The notes under the pieces: model-generated
Databases searched by the model: none
Told to the model about the DNA's origin: nothing
The model's input: the letters and a program-made list of their open reading frames with translations, nothing else
In this document: piece after piece, positions 1-10,959 of the stretch
Layout: every line of letters starts with the position of its first letter
Numbering within the stretch: the stretch's first letter is position 1
From: an uncultured Lachnospiraceae bacterium
Lineage (GTDB): Bacteria > Bacillota > Clostridia > Lachnospirales > Lachnospiraceae
NCBI GenBank assembly: GCA_910577115.1
Contig: CAJTMC010000017.1
Span: 1 to 64,000, forward strand
Reading direction: 5' to 3'
Length of the DNA: 64,000 bases
Made by a program: the position numbers and the translations under genes

Positions 1-3000
1 AATTCTAATGTGTCAATAAATGAGCTGTTTGTATCGGTTGTCTCAGCTGTCTTGGCAACTTGAGTTCCGTCACTCTTTAAAATCTGCAATCCGCGGGAGC
101 TGCTGCCACCACTTCTCCAGTATACTTTCACCTTCGCCGCTGAATCAGTACTAAACTGAATTGCCGCTGCCGGTCCTGTTGCACTTGCTCCTGCTTGGAA
201 GTTGATTCCTCTCTCGGTTGAGTATCCGTCAGTAAAGTCTCTCTTATTCGTTTCTATCCTTGATGCTCCCTCAACCTTGTAATAAATTGAGAAAAGGCCA
301 TCCGTTCCTACTGACTCTTTTTTACCGCCAATTTCCAAGTTTGTCTGGGATGTCATTGCCTTATACTCATCTATCTCGCCAATATCCAAGACATACTTGA
401 CTTCTTTTACATTTTCATTCTTCGGAGCATTATCTACCTTATCCTCCTCCGTAGGCATAACAATTTCCATGTCCTTGCCTTCAAACGGATTCCAGCTGCC
501 GAGGAATGTATCTACTGTAATAGGGCTTCCGTCTGCCAACTTCTCTTCTGTTAACACTGTTGCCCATTCAGCTCTCTTATCACTGTTATCAACATCTTTC
601 GCATACTCAAAAGTACCATACTCCTGACTAAGCACAGATGCGCCACCAAGTGTATTTGTCCAACCAACTGCCTGAATTAAAGAAGCGCCATGTGTTTCGT
701 ACCATGAAGTATCCACTGCATCAATCAGCGTCTTATAGAATACAGCTTCACCTGTATTCGCTTCCCAAGGTCTTCCCAAATATCCCGGCTTTGAAGGATA
801 TTCTGAAGCAGTATCTACACCCGGAACAGTTGAAGTTACATGACAGTTATACATTAAGTATCCTCTGCCTGCCTTCTGCTGTGCTGCCGTAATATATCCT
901 ACATCATTCTTGTCCTCACTTGTATTAAATACAAGATTACACTTTGCAAACACTGCTGTCATGCCGCCAAAGATATAGTCTGTACCACCATAAATTGAAC
1001 AGCCATAGAAGCCTGCTGTAACGTCTGTTCCACCATAAAGGGTATCCTGACGCCCGATAAACTTACAGTTATCAAAATAAATTTCTTTACAATTGTTTGC
1101 AATAGCGAGCGCTGCCGCTCTCTCTACATATGCCTTATCCTGTACTGCTGTGCTGCCTTCCGGCAAGTCATTTCTGGGAACACTGCCTTCCTTCGCACCA
1201 GCCTGTGGTACAAGCTCGTCCTCTGAAGCCTTCTTTGAAATATACTGGTTAAAAGAATTTTCAAAGATAATTCCCTGTGCCGAAACATTTGAACCCGTAA
1301 TTACTACTGTAGCATTCCAATAGCTTCCTGCTGTTGTACCGCTTCCCGGATTCGTGAAAGAAGGATAGCCGTTCTGAAGGTTTGACTTCAAGACATCTTT
1401 ATCCCACTTGCAGTCAGACCCCATACTATAATAAGTATATCCATGACCATAATATGAAGTAATACGAACTGCATTATCTGCAATGTTAACACCTGCATCT
1501 GTCAATTCCGTACTTGCATTTGCGCCTGCAGCGTTAACAAATTTTACATTGTCAACATCAATAACAAGCATCTCTTCATAGTTGCCTGGCTGTATGCTGA
1601 TTGTTACCGGCTTTACTGCGCCGTTCTCACCAGCTCTGTCCATCGTACGCACCTCATCAAGCGCTTCATTGATGGTCTTATAATCGCAATCCTTTGCACC
1701 TACAGTAATTGTATCTCTGTATGCAAGGTTTGGCATAACCTGAATCTTTGTAAGATATGACTTTGTTATTGTTTTTGTTGTTCCGTCATCCTTTGCAACA
1801 TCGCCGTCTACATGTGTCAATGTTACGTAGCCGTCATTAATCAAAGGATCTCCAACTTTGTAGACATATTCTGCCGTATGTGTTTTGCTTGTGCTTCCAT
1901 CGGCCGTTGCAATTTTGGTTGTCTCTTCGTTTTCGAATCTGACATTTGCATTATATAAATATGTAACTACTACTTTGAATTCTTCCTGTGTATTTACAGG
2001 TATCATAATTGTACTTGTATCCGGTACAACATTCCCTGCTTCATCTTTTCCGTTTGCCATTGTGGCATAACCTTTAGAATCTCTTCCTATATTGCTGAAC
2101 TTGAGACCCTTAAAGCCTGCCTTAATATCCTCACCGGCTGCTTGGAGAAACTCCTCGCTGCCAAAATCCCATACTGAAGAAGCAACCTCAAAAGATATTG
2201 CCTTTACAACATTCTTACCCCTTACGGCCAGATTAGAAGTGCGCTTCTGTGCATAAGTGCCGCTGTTTTTCACCTCTACGTTGTATGTTCCGTCTCTAAG
2301 ATAGATGACATCGTCACCAGTTGGTTTTGCCTTAATGCTATACGTATAAACATATCCTTCTTCATAAAGGTTCGTAAAAATAACTGTAGCGCCGGCTTCT
2401 TCCAGTTCTGCCAAAGTAGCACCAATAGGACTTATGGTAACTTTGTAGACCGGCTTCAATTCATATGTGATATCCTGTGTTGTATTTTCGTTAATTGTTA
2501 CTTTGTCAGCACTGGTAAGCTGATAGTCATTAATGCCTTCTGTTCTGACTGCATACTCTACGCCTTTTTCCAGCATTACTTCATAGGTAACAGCTCCGCC
2601 CTCTGCCTCGGGCTTAGAAATTGTAATTTGAGGTATATAAACTTTATCTGCCGGTTTCTCAAAGATAATATCCTCAAGAGCCTCCACTGCTGCTGCATCG
2701 AGACCTTTGATCTCACCGCTTAATTTATATCTCTCTACAGATAATACTTCAATATTTTTTGTAGTATTGCCTGCATCTTTTGCTAACTCTAACTTACTGT
2801 CTTCCTCACTAAGCACGAATGCACTATTATTTGTAGATATTACATAAGAGTGCTGATCGTTAAGACTTATACTATAAGAGCCGTTTGATATTGCTGCTGT
2901 TTTTTCTTCACCGCTCTCATTGCATTTAAATGTCAGTGCGAGATCGCTTGGCGCATCACCCGGAAGTGCTACAGAACCGCTTACTGTCACTGTGTTTGTA

Positions 3001-4091
3001 TGTACTCTGGTAACACGTGTAACAACCAGCTTGCTCGAACCGTCATCCATATACATTTTATACATTCCTGCTTTTGTAGCATAAAATGTTATAAGATCGC
3101 AGCTGCTTCTCGCAAAATCAGTCCTGTTTCCATCCGGATCCTCTACGGTCAGCGTAAAGGCATCTGTAAGATTGTTTCCCGATATTGCTGCCGTCATAAT
3201 ATCTCCGGCATCTAATTTTACGCCGATATAGACATTCTTATCACCGCCCTTATTGCTGTACAGACATCCCTGATATGCTATTCCGGCAATGGTACGGCTC
3301 TGATTACTGTGATACTTTAACTCATCCTTCTTAGGATTATTACTGTCAAGTCTCCATCTGTGGGTAGTATGGAATCCTCCGTCATTGAAGCAAAAATCCA
3401 CATTGGATGCATTGTCTCCCGACAAATCCAGCTGACCGCTTTCAGCGTCAACTACATTAACCAGATTACCATTTTTATCAATCGCAAATGAAGTAATGGT
3501 TGTATTTCCATCTGCACCTAATTTTGTCGATTCAGGATAGAAAGAATTGACAATATCCACTGTAAACATATTGTTAACATCTGTCAAATCCTCTACACCA
3601 AAATCCCATACATCCGTCTTGATGCCGGCATCATAGGTATTTGTCGCACGAACGTCCTCGTTCTCGTCGTCCTCTGCCTCTGTTGTCGTCTCTTCCTGCT
3701 CTGTGCTTTCTGTTGCCATTGTTTCTGTTGTTTCTGTTTTCGTCGTTTCTTCCTCTGTAGCCGTTTCCGTTTCGGCAGGTTCTTCCGTGCTGACATCTGT
3801 AGATGTCTTGGTTTCCTCTGCTGTTTCGGTTTCTGCTACTGTTTCGGAAGTCGTACTATCATTGCTGTCAGAAGTTTCTTTGTCGGTCTCGGAGCTTACC
3901 GGTTCCGACTTGGCTTCTGATGATTCAGCGGCGACTGTTTCTTCTGCGGTTTTTTCTTCCTCAACAGCCGTTTCCGTCACTGTTTCGGTTGCAAGTTCCG
4001 CAGCGTAAACAGACATGTTCGACAAAACCATAGCGCCTGATAAAACAAACGCCATGATACGTTTTGCCAACTTGCTTTTAAATTTACCCAT
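1..4091 (-). CDS. Secreted pectinesterase (CE8), multidomain, C-terminus beyond window
   Basis: Removes methyl esters from pectin outside the cell. The ATG at 4091 follows GGGAGGAAGG and begins a signal peptide (MGKFKSKLAKRIMAFVLSG, then AAEL), followed by about 110 residues rich in S, T and E. Next comes a WDFG-type beta module (from about residue 140), carboxypeptidase-regulatory-like repeats, and the CE8 beta-helix from about residue 790 to 1170. It carries GNYEEM, ERAAALAI, RQDTLYGG, DYIFGG, AAQQ and LGRPW; the two aspartates of QDTLY and DYIFG are the expected catalytic pair. A second beta module (RGINFQAG...) resembling the N-terminal module of the PL1 protein at 10960-15282 follows. 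The reading frame is still open at base 1, so the C-terminus is missing only because the window ends. Confidence 0.93.
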   Translation of the reverse strand, partial: MGKFKSKLAKRIMAFVLSGAMVLSNMSVYAAELATETVTETAVEEEKTAEETVAAESSEAKSEPVSSETDKETSDSNDSTTSETVAETETAEETKTSTDVSTEEPAETETATEEETTKTETTETMATESTEQEETTTEAEDDENEDVRATNTYDAGIKTDVWDFGVEDLTDVNNMFTVDIVNSFYPESTKLGADGNTTITSFAIDKNGNLVNVVDAESGQLDLSGDNASNVDFCFNDGGFHTTHRWRLDSNNPKKDELKYHSNQSRTIAGIAYQGCLYSNKGGDKNVYIGVKLDAGDIMTAAISGNNLTDAFTLTVEDPDGNRTDFARSSCDLITFYATKAGMYKMYMDDGSSKLVVTRVTRVHTNTVTVSGSVALPGDAPSDLALTFKCNESGEEKTAAISNGSYSISLNDQHSYVISTNNSAFVLSEEDSKLELAKDAGNTTKNIEVLSVERYKLSGEIKGLDAAAVEALEDIIFEKPADKVYIPQITISKPEAEGGAVTYEVMLEKGVEYAVRTEGINDYQLTSADKVTINENTTQDITYELKPVYKVTISPIGATLAELEEAGATVIFTNLYEEGYVYTYSIKAKPTGDDVIYLRDGTYNVEVKNSGTYAQKRTSNLAVRGKNVVKAISFEVASSVWDFGSEEFLQAAGEDIKAGFKGLKFSNIGRDSKGYATMANGKDEAGNVVPDTSTIMIPVNTQEEFKVVVTYLYNANVRFENEETTKIATADGSTSKTHTAEYVYKVGDPLINDGYVTLTHVDGDVAKDDGTTKTITKSYLTKIQVMPNLAYRDTITVGAKDCDYKTINEALDEVRTMDRAGENGAVKPVTISIQPGNYEEMLVIDVDNVKFVNAAGANASTELTDAGVNIADNAVRITSYYGHGYTYYSMGSDCKWDKDVLKSNLQNGYPSFTNPGSGTTAGSYWNATVVITGSNVSAQGIIFENSFNQYISKKASEDELVPQAGAKEGSVPRNDLPEGSTAVQDKAYVERAAALAIANNCKEIYFDNCKFIGRQDTLYGGTDVTAGFYGCSIYGGTDYIFGGMTAVFAKCNLVFNTSEDKNDVGYITAAQQKAGRGYLMYNCHVTSTVPGVDTASEYPSKPGYLGRPWEANTGEAVFYKTLIDAVDTSWYETHGASLIQAVGWTNTLGGASVLSQEYGTFEYAKDVDNSDKRAEWATVLTEEKLADGSPITVDTFLGSWNPFEGKDMEIVMPTEEDKVDNAPKNENVKEVKYVLDIGEIDEYKAMTSQTNLEIGGKKESVGTDGLFSIYYKVEGASRIETNKRDFTDGYSTERGINFQAGASATGPAAAIQFSTDSAAKVKVYWRSGGSSSRGLQILKSDGTQVAKTAETTDTNSSFIDTLE

Positions 4092-4478
4092 ACGTTCGCC
4101 TTCCTCCCTTGCGCATTCAATGTCACTTCTTTATAAAAATTTTACTAAATTTTAATAATAATTTTATAAATGAGTTTACATATCATGCACCAGATTCTAG
4201 TTATTTTGTTCCAATCCACTCTTTTTCTGTAGAAAATATTGACAAAATTTGCAGCAGCTTTCAATATTTCATGCAAAAATAATCGTGTATGTCCATTTTA
4301 ACAAATAAAATTACTATTTTCAATATTTATTTGTACATTTTTCTTTGGTAAATTCGTTTTTAAGCGCCAAAATTTTTATTATTTTTTTGTAAACTTTGTA
4401 CAATCCCCCCCAAAAGGAACACAAAAATACGCCCCGCCATATTTCTATGGCAGAGCGTATTCATCATCTAAATGTGTC
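4092..4478. other. AT-rich intergenic region between two pectinase genes
   Basis: 387 bases with no convincing gene. The right end holds the terminator of the PL9 gene (4426-4461). The remainder is very AT-rich and should contain the promoter of the pectinesterase gene starting at 4091, but I cannot single out one -35/-10 pair. Confidence 0.6.
4426..4461 (-). terminator. Rho-independent terminator of the PL9 gene
   Basis: On the minus strand AATACGC and TCTGCCATA pair with TATGGCGGG and GCGTATT (16 pairs with a few G-U) around a GAAA tetraloop, followed by TTTTTGTG. It starts 18 bases after the stop codon at 4479. Confidence 0.9.
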
Positions 4479-7400
4479 TTATCTTGCCTTATCTTTGCTT
4501 ACAATCTTGAATGTTACTTTCTTTGTACCTGAATACTTACCTGTACCTTTAATCATAAAGCTTGCAGTACCAATCTTTGCATTACCCACATAGCTGTTTG
4601 GTACGATGACAAAACCAGTCTTATTCTGAAGCTTCTGAGGATCGTTTGTAAAATCATACTTTCCTGTTCGCTCCTGACACTCCAGCACATCTTCGCCATT
4701 CGGGTTCTTGCATGTAATTGTCATGTACTCCTCAAGACGCGCTATTTCTACATCGCTCCAGTCAAGAGTTACTGATTCACCGTTACCTTTACTGTACTCT
4801 CCAAACACTCTGTCCTTAAGGCTTGTTACCTTCGCTCCTCTGATGCTGTACAATGATGCCCTGAAATAACCGTCTACATAACCTTCATAAGTACATTTGT
4901 TGCTTTCTTCTGCCGCCGGTACCCTTACAAGAATTGTGACATATCCATCTTTACTAAATTCGCTTACGGTTTCTGTCGAATTAATATCAAGCGGTTTCCC
5001 ATCATCTTCCGAAATCTTAAAATCGCCGTCTCTATCAATATAGTATTCAATCTTCGCTCTATTGTAATCACGGCCTGCTTTCATCCGTTTGAGTTTACCG
5101 TTTACAGTCTGGTTTATGCCAACATTTGCCTTCTTAAGATCAGTATACTTTAATGCTTTTCCGTTTGTCGCTACATCATTGGCCGATATTGCAAAATTCG
5201 AATTTTCTGTAAGTGACACACGTGTAATAGAGAAATAGAATTCTTTTGTTCCCTTCAAGCCGTTTTTGCCGATTACCGTAACCTTCGGCGCATTATTCTG
5301 ATCCGCGTTTCTTACTACATTATTAAAACTGTATTTGAGCTTGTAATTCTTTTTGTCAACATTTCTGCCATTTACTATAACATTGAAGTTTTCACCCGGA
5401 ACATATGCTACTCCTCCAGTTGAATATGTAAGACTTGGTGCATATGAGAAGCTTACATCTTCGCTGTTTAAGTCAAGCGGCTTTGTCTTATAGCTGAAAG
5501 ATTGAACGCCCGTATAACCGTTAATACCTTCTACTACAATCGTAACCTTACTGCTGTTGACACCTCTTTGCTTAATTCTGTAATCAACATCTTTTTTCAG
5601 TTTCTGAACAGTTCCGTCCGGAGTTGTTACGCTGACCTTAATACTATTTTCAGGTATCGAATATGCATTTCCGTCAAAAACCTTACCATTCAGTTCATAA
5701 TCGCTTAAGTATTTGCCCTTATCTACCGTTGCATCCTTAATGCTTCTTCTCTTAACACTAAAGTTTATGCTCTTGCTTCCGAAGTAGTTCTTTCCATCTC
5801 CAATTACTGTCAATGTAGCTTTTCCAACCTCGATATTGTTTGCATATTCAACCGTGAAGCCTTCCGTGATAACCTGACCGGCTATCTTTACTTCACACTT
5901 GGGCTGTACTTCTTTGCCTGTGTAAGAAAGATCCTTATCTGTAATTCTTACACTCGCCTTGCTCATAAGCTGATCTTTTGAAACAGTCTGCGCTTTAACT
6001 ATCTTCTCACCGGTAAAATTGCCTATACCGGCAACAATATACTCATGATCGCTTCCTTCTTTCAACGTCACTGTATAGTCTACGTCCTTTTTCAGCGCTT
6101 TCCCCTTCCAAGTAGGCTTTATTGCCTTCTCCGGAGTGTTGCTTGTAACTGCCACATCTACAATTGATACGGAATTATCATTTACATCAATCGGCATAAT
6201 CTCAAATGTCTTTGTATTCTCATATCCTGCATAATTGCGAATACCTTTGATAATTACCGTTGCCGTGCCTGCATTCACATTATTCTGATATTTCAGCTGA
6301 TAATCCTTGCCATATTCAAGCATCGGAACATCCGCACTATAACGTACATGTACTTCAGGTCTGATCTCTTTTCCTGTATAAGTTAACGGCTCTTTAGTCG
6401 TATAATCGACATAGTTGATATCTGCCGCCCAAATCTTTCCATAGTGCAGCTCTTCTGTCAAACCACCCTCAGGATAATCCGGACCATAATCCGGCAGATC
6501 TTCCGAACCTGTTCCCGTGTTACCTGATGATGTGCTTCCGTCTGTATCTTCACCCGGCGTCACTTCTTCGGAAGGAGTGCCTCCCATTGAAGGATTATCT
6601 TCCGGTTTTCCATCCCATACGCCGTCCTTAAGCTGAAGGAAACCATGTGTATTGATCGTACCGTCTTCATTTCTCCAGTAATCCTTATCTACACAGTCAA
6701 GGCTTGCATACTCAAGCGAAACAAAGTCACTTGCCTTAATTAATTTTCCGTCTGAGTTCTTTGCAGCCTTTGCACTTGTATCCCAGTAGTATGTTGAAGA
6801 ATTATTGACTTTCCCCATATCCTGCTGGCCACGTGTTCCAACACCGTCTCCGGTTGATGTCCCTTGTGTTCTGAAAGAAATTACGTTTCTCAGCTCGTAA
6901 TCTGTATGCGGGTTACCCTGCTCATACGATGAAAAGCTGATGTTTGCTCCGTCATTATTATATGAAATTGACTGGTATGCCTTTATATTGGGCGCATTGT
7001 TTGAGTCAAAGCCCTTCGACTTATTGTGGAATGCCAATGAGTTGAAAAGCTTATGTCCTGACTGCGGAACAATTGCGTCAGGATTATAGTCAGGGTCATA
7101 TTCTGTTCCGGCCTTCAGACCGTCGCCGCCCATCTTAAATCCGTTTCCGTTTCCTTGTCCCTGTATACACTTTCCATGCTCGTCAAGATTACCGTTCTCG
7201 TCAAGTAATATGTATCCGTTTCTGTATGCGATACTGTTCTTGATTGTAACCGCACCGATACTGCCTGTCTGCGCTTTTGCAAATAAGTCCCAGCCGTCGT
7301 CTGCATTAAACGCCGCGATACATCCGTCAAATACATTGTTGCTTCCGCTGGTAAGCTTTGCAGCAAATCCGTCCGCATCCTCATGTCCTGCATCTACGTT

Positions 7401-10400
7401 CAAGTATGAATTACAGTTCAGAACAAGGTTGTCATGCGGCCAGTCCTGATATGTGTCCGTACCTGATGCACGGCAAATCTGCAAACCGGTACTTCCGTTC
7501 TTATAAGTATCTACTCTGTCGAATACACAGTAGCTTCCTGATGCCTGAATACCCTTCTCACCGTCTTTACAGCGAATAACGTCAAAGTCCTTAAAGTACC
7601 AGTAGTCTCCCACCGTTACCACCGCTGCCACCTTGCTGTTAAAGTCAAGTACAGGTCTGTTTCCATTTGCAACGTCATCAGGATTACCCATCATCTTAAT
7701 ATAATTCTGGTATTTATCCTCGCCTTCACCGGCAGGTTTTCCATCAATACCGTTTGGTATCTGGAGTGTACTTGTCAGACTGTAACGGCCGCCTGCAAGA
7801 AGAATTGTCTGTCCGGGCTGCGCATATTTTACAGCCGTATAAATATCAAGCGGACTTTCCACCGTACCTAAGTTTCCAGGCTTTCCGTCCTGTGATACAT
7901 AGATTGTCTGTCCCACTTCACCATATGTCCGATACTCTACCACATGCGTAAATACTACGGTAGAATAACTCTTAAGCTCTACGAGCTTTTGCCCTGTGGT
8001 CTTATCTCTTTCCGGAGACCAGTCCTTATCGGGTGTAAACTCTACAACAAAAGCGTTCTTGCCTACAACCAGATTGTTAACCGGTATACGTACCCTTGTA
8101 TCCCTGTTGTTATCGCCATCCTTGAGCGATGCAATGTCCGGGTCAAGAGATCCTTTGATATTATAGTAATCAAGTTCTTCCTCTCTGCCAAACTCATCTG
8201 TCTCTGTATGTCTGCTCAAAAGATTTCCCATGTTGTCCTTTACAACAAGCTTTCCATACCAGTTACTTGCAAACATAAACTCGTAATCCGGTGAGTTTGT
8301 CAACGCACCTGACAAAATACTGGTCGATACGTTCACATAGTCCGGTTCTCTTTCTTCTCTCGGTTCATCATTCTCCGGAGAAATTGTCGTAAGTTTTATA
8401 TTTGAGAATGTTACATCTGCATTTCTTGAAGCAAATACACCCACATAAACCGTGTCGTTCTCCAACAAGTTTAATGCTTCCGTATCATAATATTTCTGTG
8501 TTGTTGTCTTTCCGTTCGGATCTGTGTAGCTAACAAAATAACCCGTGTTATTTTTCTGTATCTTCAGGTCAAAATCAACATACTGCTCATGATTACTTCC
8601 CGGAGGAGGATTAATCGCATTTCCCTTATCATCTACTGTCGCATAGTTACCTACGATGTTATATTCGCCGGCACCATACTTTGCAAACGTAGAATCAATC
8701 GCTGTCTGAGTTGCACTGAACTTTTTCGGCTGTGTATCTAATCCGTTTGCAATATCCTGCTGGTCTTTGCGTGTAACACCAATCTTCTCTGTGGAGCCTA
8801 CACCGATCTTCATGTCAATCTTCGCACCGGAATCTGATATTTCCACACCATTCCAGCGGTATCCGACTCTTGATACGACTGCCTGATAGCTGTTGGTCCA
8901 ATACTGTGCACCGCTGCCTTTCTTGCCGATGCTGTCGGCTGCCATAAGGCCAAAGCCTTCCTGTCCGTTTGTATACTGCCACCAGTTCACATGCGCTGTT
9001 GCAGACAATGTGAAGTTTGTAGTAGTCGGATCTAATGTTGTATAGTAAAAAGCAAGTCCGTCATTGGAAGCAGGTACGATCTTACCGCATCCTTTTGTTT
9101 TAATTCTTACTTCTTCACCTTTTACGATTTCTTCATAGCTGCCCTTACTTGTGTTTGTACCGTTTCCGTAAATATTAAAATCCCAACTAAATTCCTGTTT
9201 TTCCGTAACCTTGCACTCAATCGGTGCGGACTTTTCTGTCTTTTCCTCACCTCTGACTGCGTATACAGTAAACTTGTATGTCTGCCCTATTGTCAAATCC
9301 TTTATGGTTGCACTTGTAGTTGTGCTCTCTATCGGTGCGATGTCTGTATCTGCAACCTCTACAACATATTTCTCAGCCTCGGCTACCGCACCCCATTTTA
9401 CTTCCACGCTGCCGCCGCCTACACTGGTTGCACCCTTCATTTCAGGAACTGCAAGAGGAAGATTAAATTCAAGCGGCTGGGAAGCTGCACTCTCTTTTGT
9501 AGTTTTCTCGTCCGCACGGCTGATAACTGCCTTGAAAGTATATGTTCCTGTTGCTTCAGGGAAAAATTCAAGCATTGGTGCATTGTTGTCCCTTGCATAT
9601 TCTGCGCTCTGCACCTCTTTTCCTTCGGCATCATACATAAAAACTTCCACTTTGTCTGCGCCGCCGTGACCAATAACAGTATTTACCGTTACCCTTACCG
9701 CACTGCCATCAACAGCTGTTTCGGAAATCACAGGTGCCGCAATATCCGCCCATGCAGGGCGTTCGCCGGTTTCTCTGACCTTCCAGCTGATATCATAAGT
9801 ATATATCTTTGAACCAGCCACGCAGAAATAATAAGTATTTCCCTGTTCTAAGTCAAGGTCATATGCACCTGTAGGCACTGCGCCTGATTTCAGAAGCTCT
9901 CCCGAGCCTCCGTTATCCTTTACAAAATAATACGTCTTATTATCTGCTTTTCCCAAAATAAACGTAATCTTTGCATCCTTTAAGGCATTAATCTTGAATG
10001 CAGAACCTTTTGTAGGAATCAAAACCGTAGCCGAAATATTCTTATCGTCCGCATTCTTCGGATTGTTTGATCCCTGTACACCGCCTGTATAGTTTTTCCC
10101 GTCAACCGTAATACTTCCGCTTTTCTTTGCCATATCCTCAAGTACAGTAAAAGTCAGAATATCATCACCATATTCCGTACCTGCTTTAAGACCGTTCGAA
10201 AGATCAACCGGATTGCCTCCTACAAGCTTATTATCCTCAGATTCTTCCGTAGTTTCTTCCTCTGAAGCCTCTGTTTCCGAAGTTTCCGTTTCCGAAGCTT
10301 CTGTTTCCGTAACCTCCTCCGTTTCCTTCTCAGACCCTTTCTCTGTTGTTGTTTCTGTCTGTTTCTCCGTCTCAGTCTCTGCTATCGTTTCTGTCTGTTT

Positions 10401-10697
10401 TTCCGTCTCGGTTTCCGTCGTTTCATCGGTCTGCTGTTCCGTTTTTGTCTCAGCCGTCTCGCTTTCGCTCTCAGAAGCCGTCGTCTTCTCTTCCGGAACC
10501 GCATCTTCGTCATTCGGCTTTTCCGCTTCCTTAGACTCGGTTTCCGCTGCCTCAGGTTCGCTAACCTCAGAAACTGTTTCGACCTGCTCAGTCTGCTCGA
10601 TTTCCGCTGCGTACAATGTCATATTGGACATTACCATCGCACCCGACAAAATCACTGCCATGACACGTTTCACAAGCCCTTTTCTGAATTTGCTCAT
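4479..10697 (-). CDS. Secreted PL9 pectate lyase with C-terminal YTG repeats
   Basis: Cleaves polygalacturonate by beta-elimination. The start at 10697 (MSKFRKGLVKRVMAVILSG) is chosen because TAGGAGGAAGG precedes it; an in-frame ATG at 10781 has no ribosome binding site. Order: signal peptide, E/T-rich linker to about residue 155, a small beta module, two fibronectin-III-like domains (about 320-500), a beta-sandwich module (WDFNIYGNG...), then the parallel beta-helix from about residue 960. PL9 hallmarks are GHEDADGFAAKLT, NADDGWDLF (calcium aspartates) and NGNGFKMGG, whose lysine matches the family's catalytic base. From about residue 1430 to the end are roughly seven repeats of YTGKE..P...Y.NN...G.A.V.I.G type. 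No LPXTG motif or dockerin is visible. 2,072 residues, much longer than simple PL9 enzymes. Confidence 0.93.
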   Translation of the reverse strand: MSKFRKGLVKRVMAVILSGAMVMSNMTLYAAEIEQTEQVETVSEVSEPEAAETESKEAEKPNDEDAVPEEKTTASESESETAETKTEQQTDETTETETEKQTETIAETETEKQTETTTEKGSEKETEEVTETEASETETSETEASEEETTEESEDNKLVGGNPVDLSNGLKAGTEYGDDILTFTVLEDMAKKSGSITVDGKNYTGGVQGSNNPKNADDKNISATVLIPTKGSAFKINALKDAKITFILGKADNKTYYFVKDNGGSGELLKSGAVPTGAYDLDLEQGNTYYFCVAGSKIYTYDISWKVRETGERPAWADIAAPVISETAVDGSAVRVTVNTVIGHGGADKVEVFMYDAEGKEVQSAEYARDNNAPMLEFFPEATGTYTFKAVISRADEKTTKESAASQPLEFNLPLAVPEMKGATSVGGGSVEVKWGAVAEAEKYVVEVADTDIAPIESTTTSATIKDLTIGQTYKFTVYAVRGEEKTEKSAPIECKVTEKQEFSWDFNIYGNGTNTSKGSYEEIVKGEEVRIKTKGCGKIVPASNDGLAFYYTTLDPTTTNFTLSATAHVNWWQYTNGQEGFGLMAADSIGKKGSGAQYWTNSYQAVVSRVGYRWNGVEISDSGAKIDMKIGVGSTEKIGVTRKDQQDIANGLDTQPKKFSATQTAIDSTFAKYGAGEYNIVGNYATVDDKGNAINPPPGSNHEQYVDFDLKIQKNNTGYFVSYTDPNGKTTTQKYYDTEALNLLENDTVYVGVFASRNADVTFSNIKLTTISPENDEPREEREPDYVNVSTSILSGALTNSPDYEFMFASNWYGKLVVKDNMGNLLSRHTETDEFGREEELDYYNIKGSLDPDIASLKDGDNNRDTRVRIPVNNLVVGKNAFVVEFTPDKDWSPERDKTTGQKLVELKSYSTVVFTHVVEYRTYGEVGQTIYVSQDGKPGNLGTVESPLDIYTAVKYAQPGQTILLAGGRYSLTSTLQIPNGIDGKPAGEGEDKYQNYIKMMGNPDDVANGNRPVLDFNSKVAAVVTVGDYWYFKDFDVIRCKDGEKGIQASGSYCVFDRVDTYKNGSTGLQICRASGTDTYQDWPHDNLVLNCNSYLNVDAGHEDADGFAAKLTSGSNNVFDGCIAAFNADDGWDLFAKAQTGSIGAVTIKNSIAYRNGYILLDENGNLDEHGKCIQGQGNGNGFKMGGDGLKAGTEYDPDYNPDAIVPQSGHKLFNSLAFHNKSKGFDSNNAPNIKAYQSISYNNDGANISFSSYEQGNPHTDYELRNVISFRTQGTSTGDGVGTRGQQDMGKVNNSSTYYWDTSAKAAKNSDGKLIKASDFVSLEYASLDCVDKDYWRNEDGTINTHGFLQLKDGVWDGKPEDNPSMGGTPSEEVTPGEDTDGSTSSGNTGTGSEDLPDYGPDYPEGGLTEELHYGKIWAADINYVDYTTKEPLTYTGKEIRPEVHVRYSADVPMLEYGKDYQLKYQNNVNAGTATVIIKGIRNYAGYENTKTFEIMPIDVNDNSVSIVDVAVTSNTPEKAIKPTWKGKALKKDVDYTVTLKEGSDHEYIVAGIGNFTGEKIVKAQTVSKDQLMSKASVRITDKDLSYTGKEVQPKCEVKIAGQVITEGFTVEYANNIEVGKATLTVIGDGKNYFGSKSINFSVKRRSIKDATVDKGKYLSDYELNGKVFDGNAYSIPENSIKVSVTTPDGTVQKLKKDVDYRIKQRGVNSSKVTIVVEGINGYTGVQSFSYKTKPLDLNSEDVSFSYAPSLTYSTGGVAYVPGENFNVIVNGRNVDKKNYKLKYSFNNVVRNADQNNAPKVTVIGKNGLKGTKEFYFSITRVSLTENSNFAISANDVATNGKALKYTDLKKANVGINQTVNGKLKRMKAGRDYNRAKIEYYIDRDGDFKISEDDGKPLDINSTETVSEFSKDGYVTILVRVPAAEESNKCTYEGYVDGYFRASLYSIRGAKVTSLKDRVFGEYSKGNGESVTLDWSDVEIARLEEYMTITCKNPNGEDVLECQERTGKYDFTNDPQKLQNKTGFVIVPNSYVGNAKIGTASFMIKGTGKYSGTKKVTFKIVSKDKAR

Positions 10698-10742
10698 ATC
10701 CTTCCTCCTATCTTGAAAATTACACCCGTTCGGCACATCTGA

Positions 10743-10905
10743 ACCGTGCTCGTGCAAAATCAGGCCCCCATTAAGCCCCAATTTGCTTAATATACTATAA
10801 TTTTATCAGATGTTTCCAAAATTTACAACATGATATATCGTTTTTATTTCACAAAAATATTCTGATTTTTTGTATATTATATATAATTCCGTGCACGAGC
10901 ACGGT
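10743..10905. repeat. 14-bp inverted repeat pair flanking the promoter region of the PL9 gene
   Basis: ACCGTGCTCGTGCA at 10743-10756 is repeated as its exact reverse complement at 10892-10905. The distal copy is also a self-contained hairpin (CCGTGC-ACGA-GCACGG, 10889-10904). The proximal copy would lie in the 5' untranslated region of the PL9 mRNA. Confidence 0.6.
10800..10828 (-). promoter_or_regulatory. Candidate promoter of the PL9 gene
   Basis: On the minus strand TTGTAA (10823-10828), a 17-base spacer and TAAAAT (10800-10805), about 100 bases before the start codon. The region is AT-rich, so chance matches are possible. Confidence 0.45.
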
Positions 10906-10922
10906 GCAATTACTCCATTTGT

Positions 10923-10952
10923 GGAAAGAGCACCTTCCGCAGGTGCCCTTCC
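10923..10952 (-). terminator. Hairpin terminator after the PL1 gene
   Basis: GGAAGGGCACCT and AGGTGCTCTTTCC (minus strand) pair around GCGGA just after the stop at 10960. The following U-run is poor, so termination may be partial. Confidence 0.6.
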
Positions 10953-10959
10953 GTAAATT

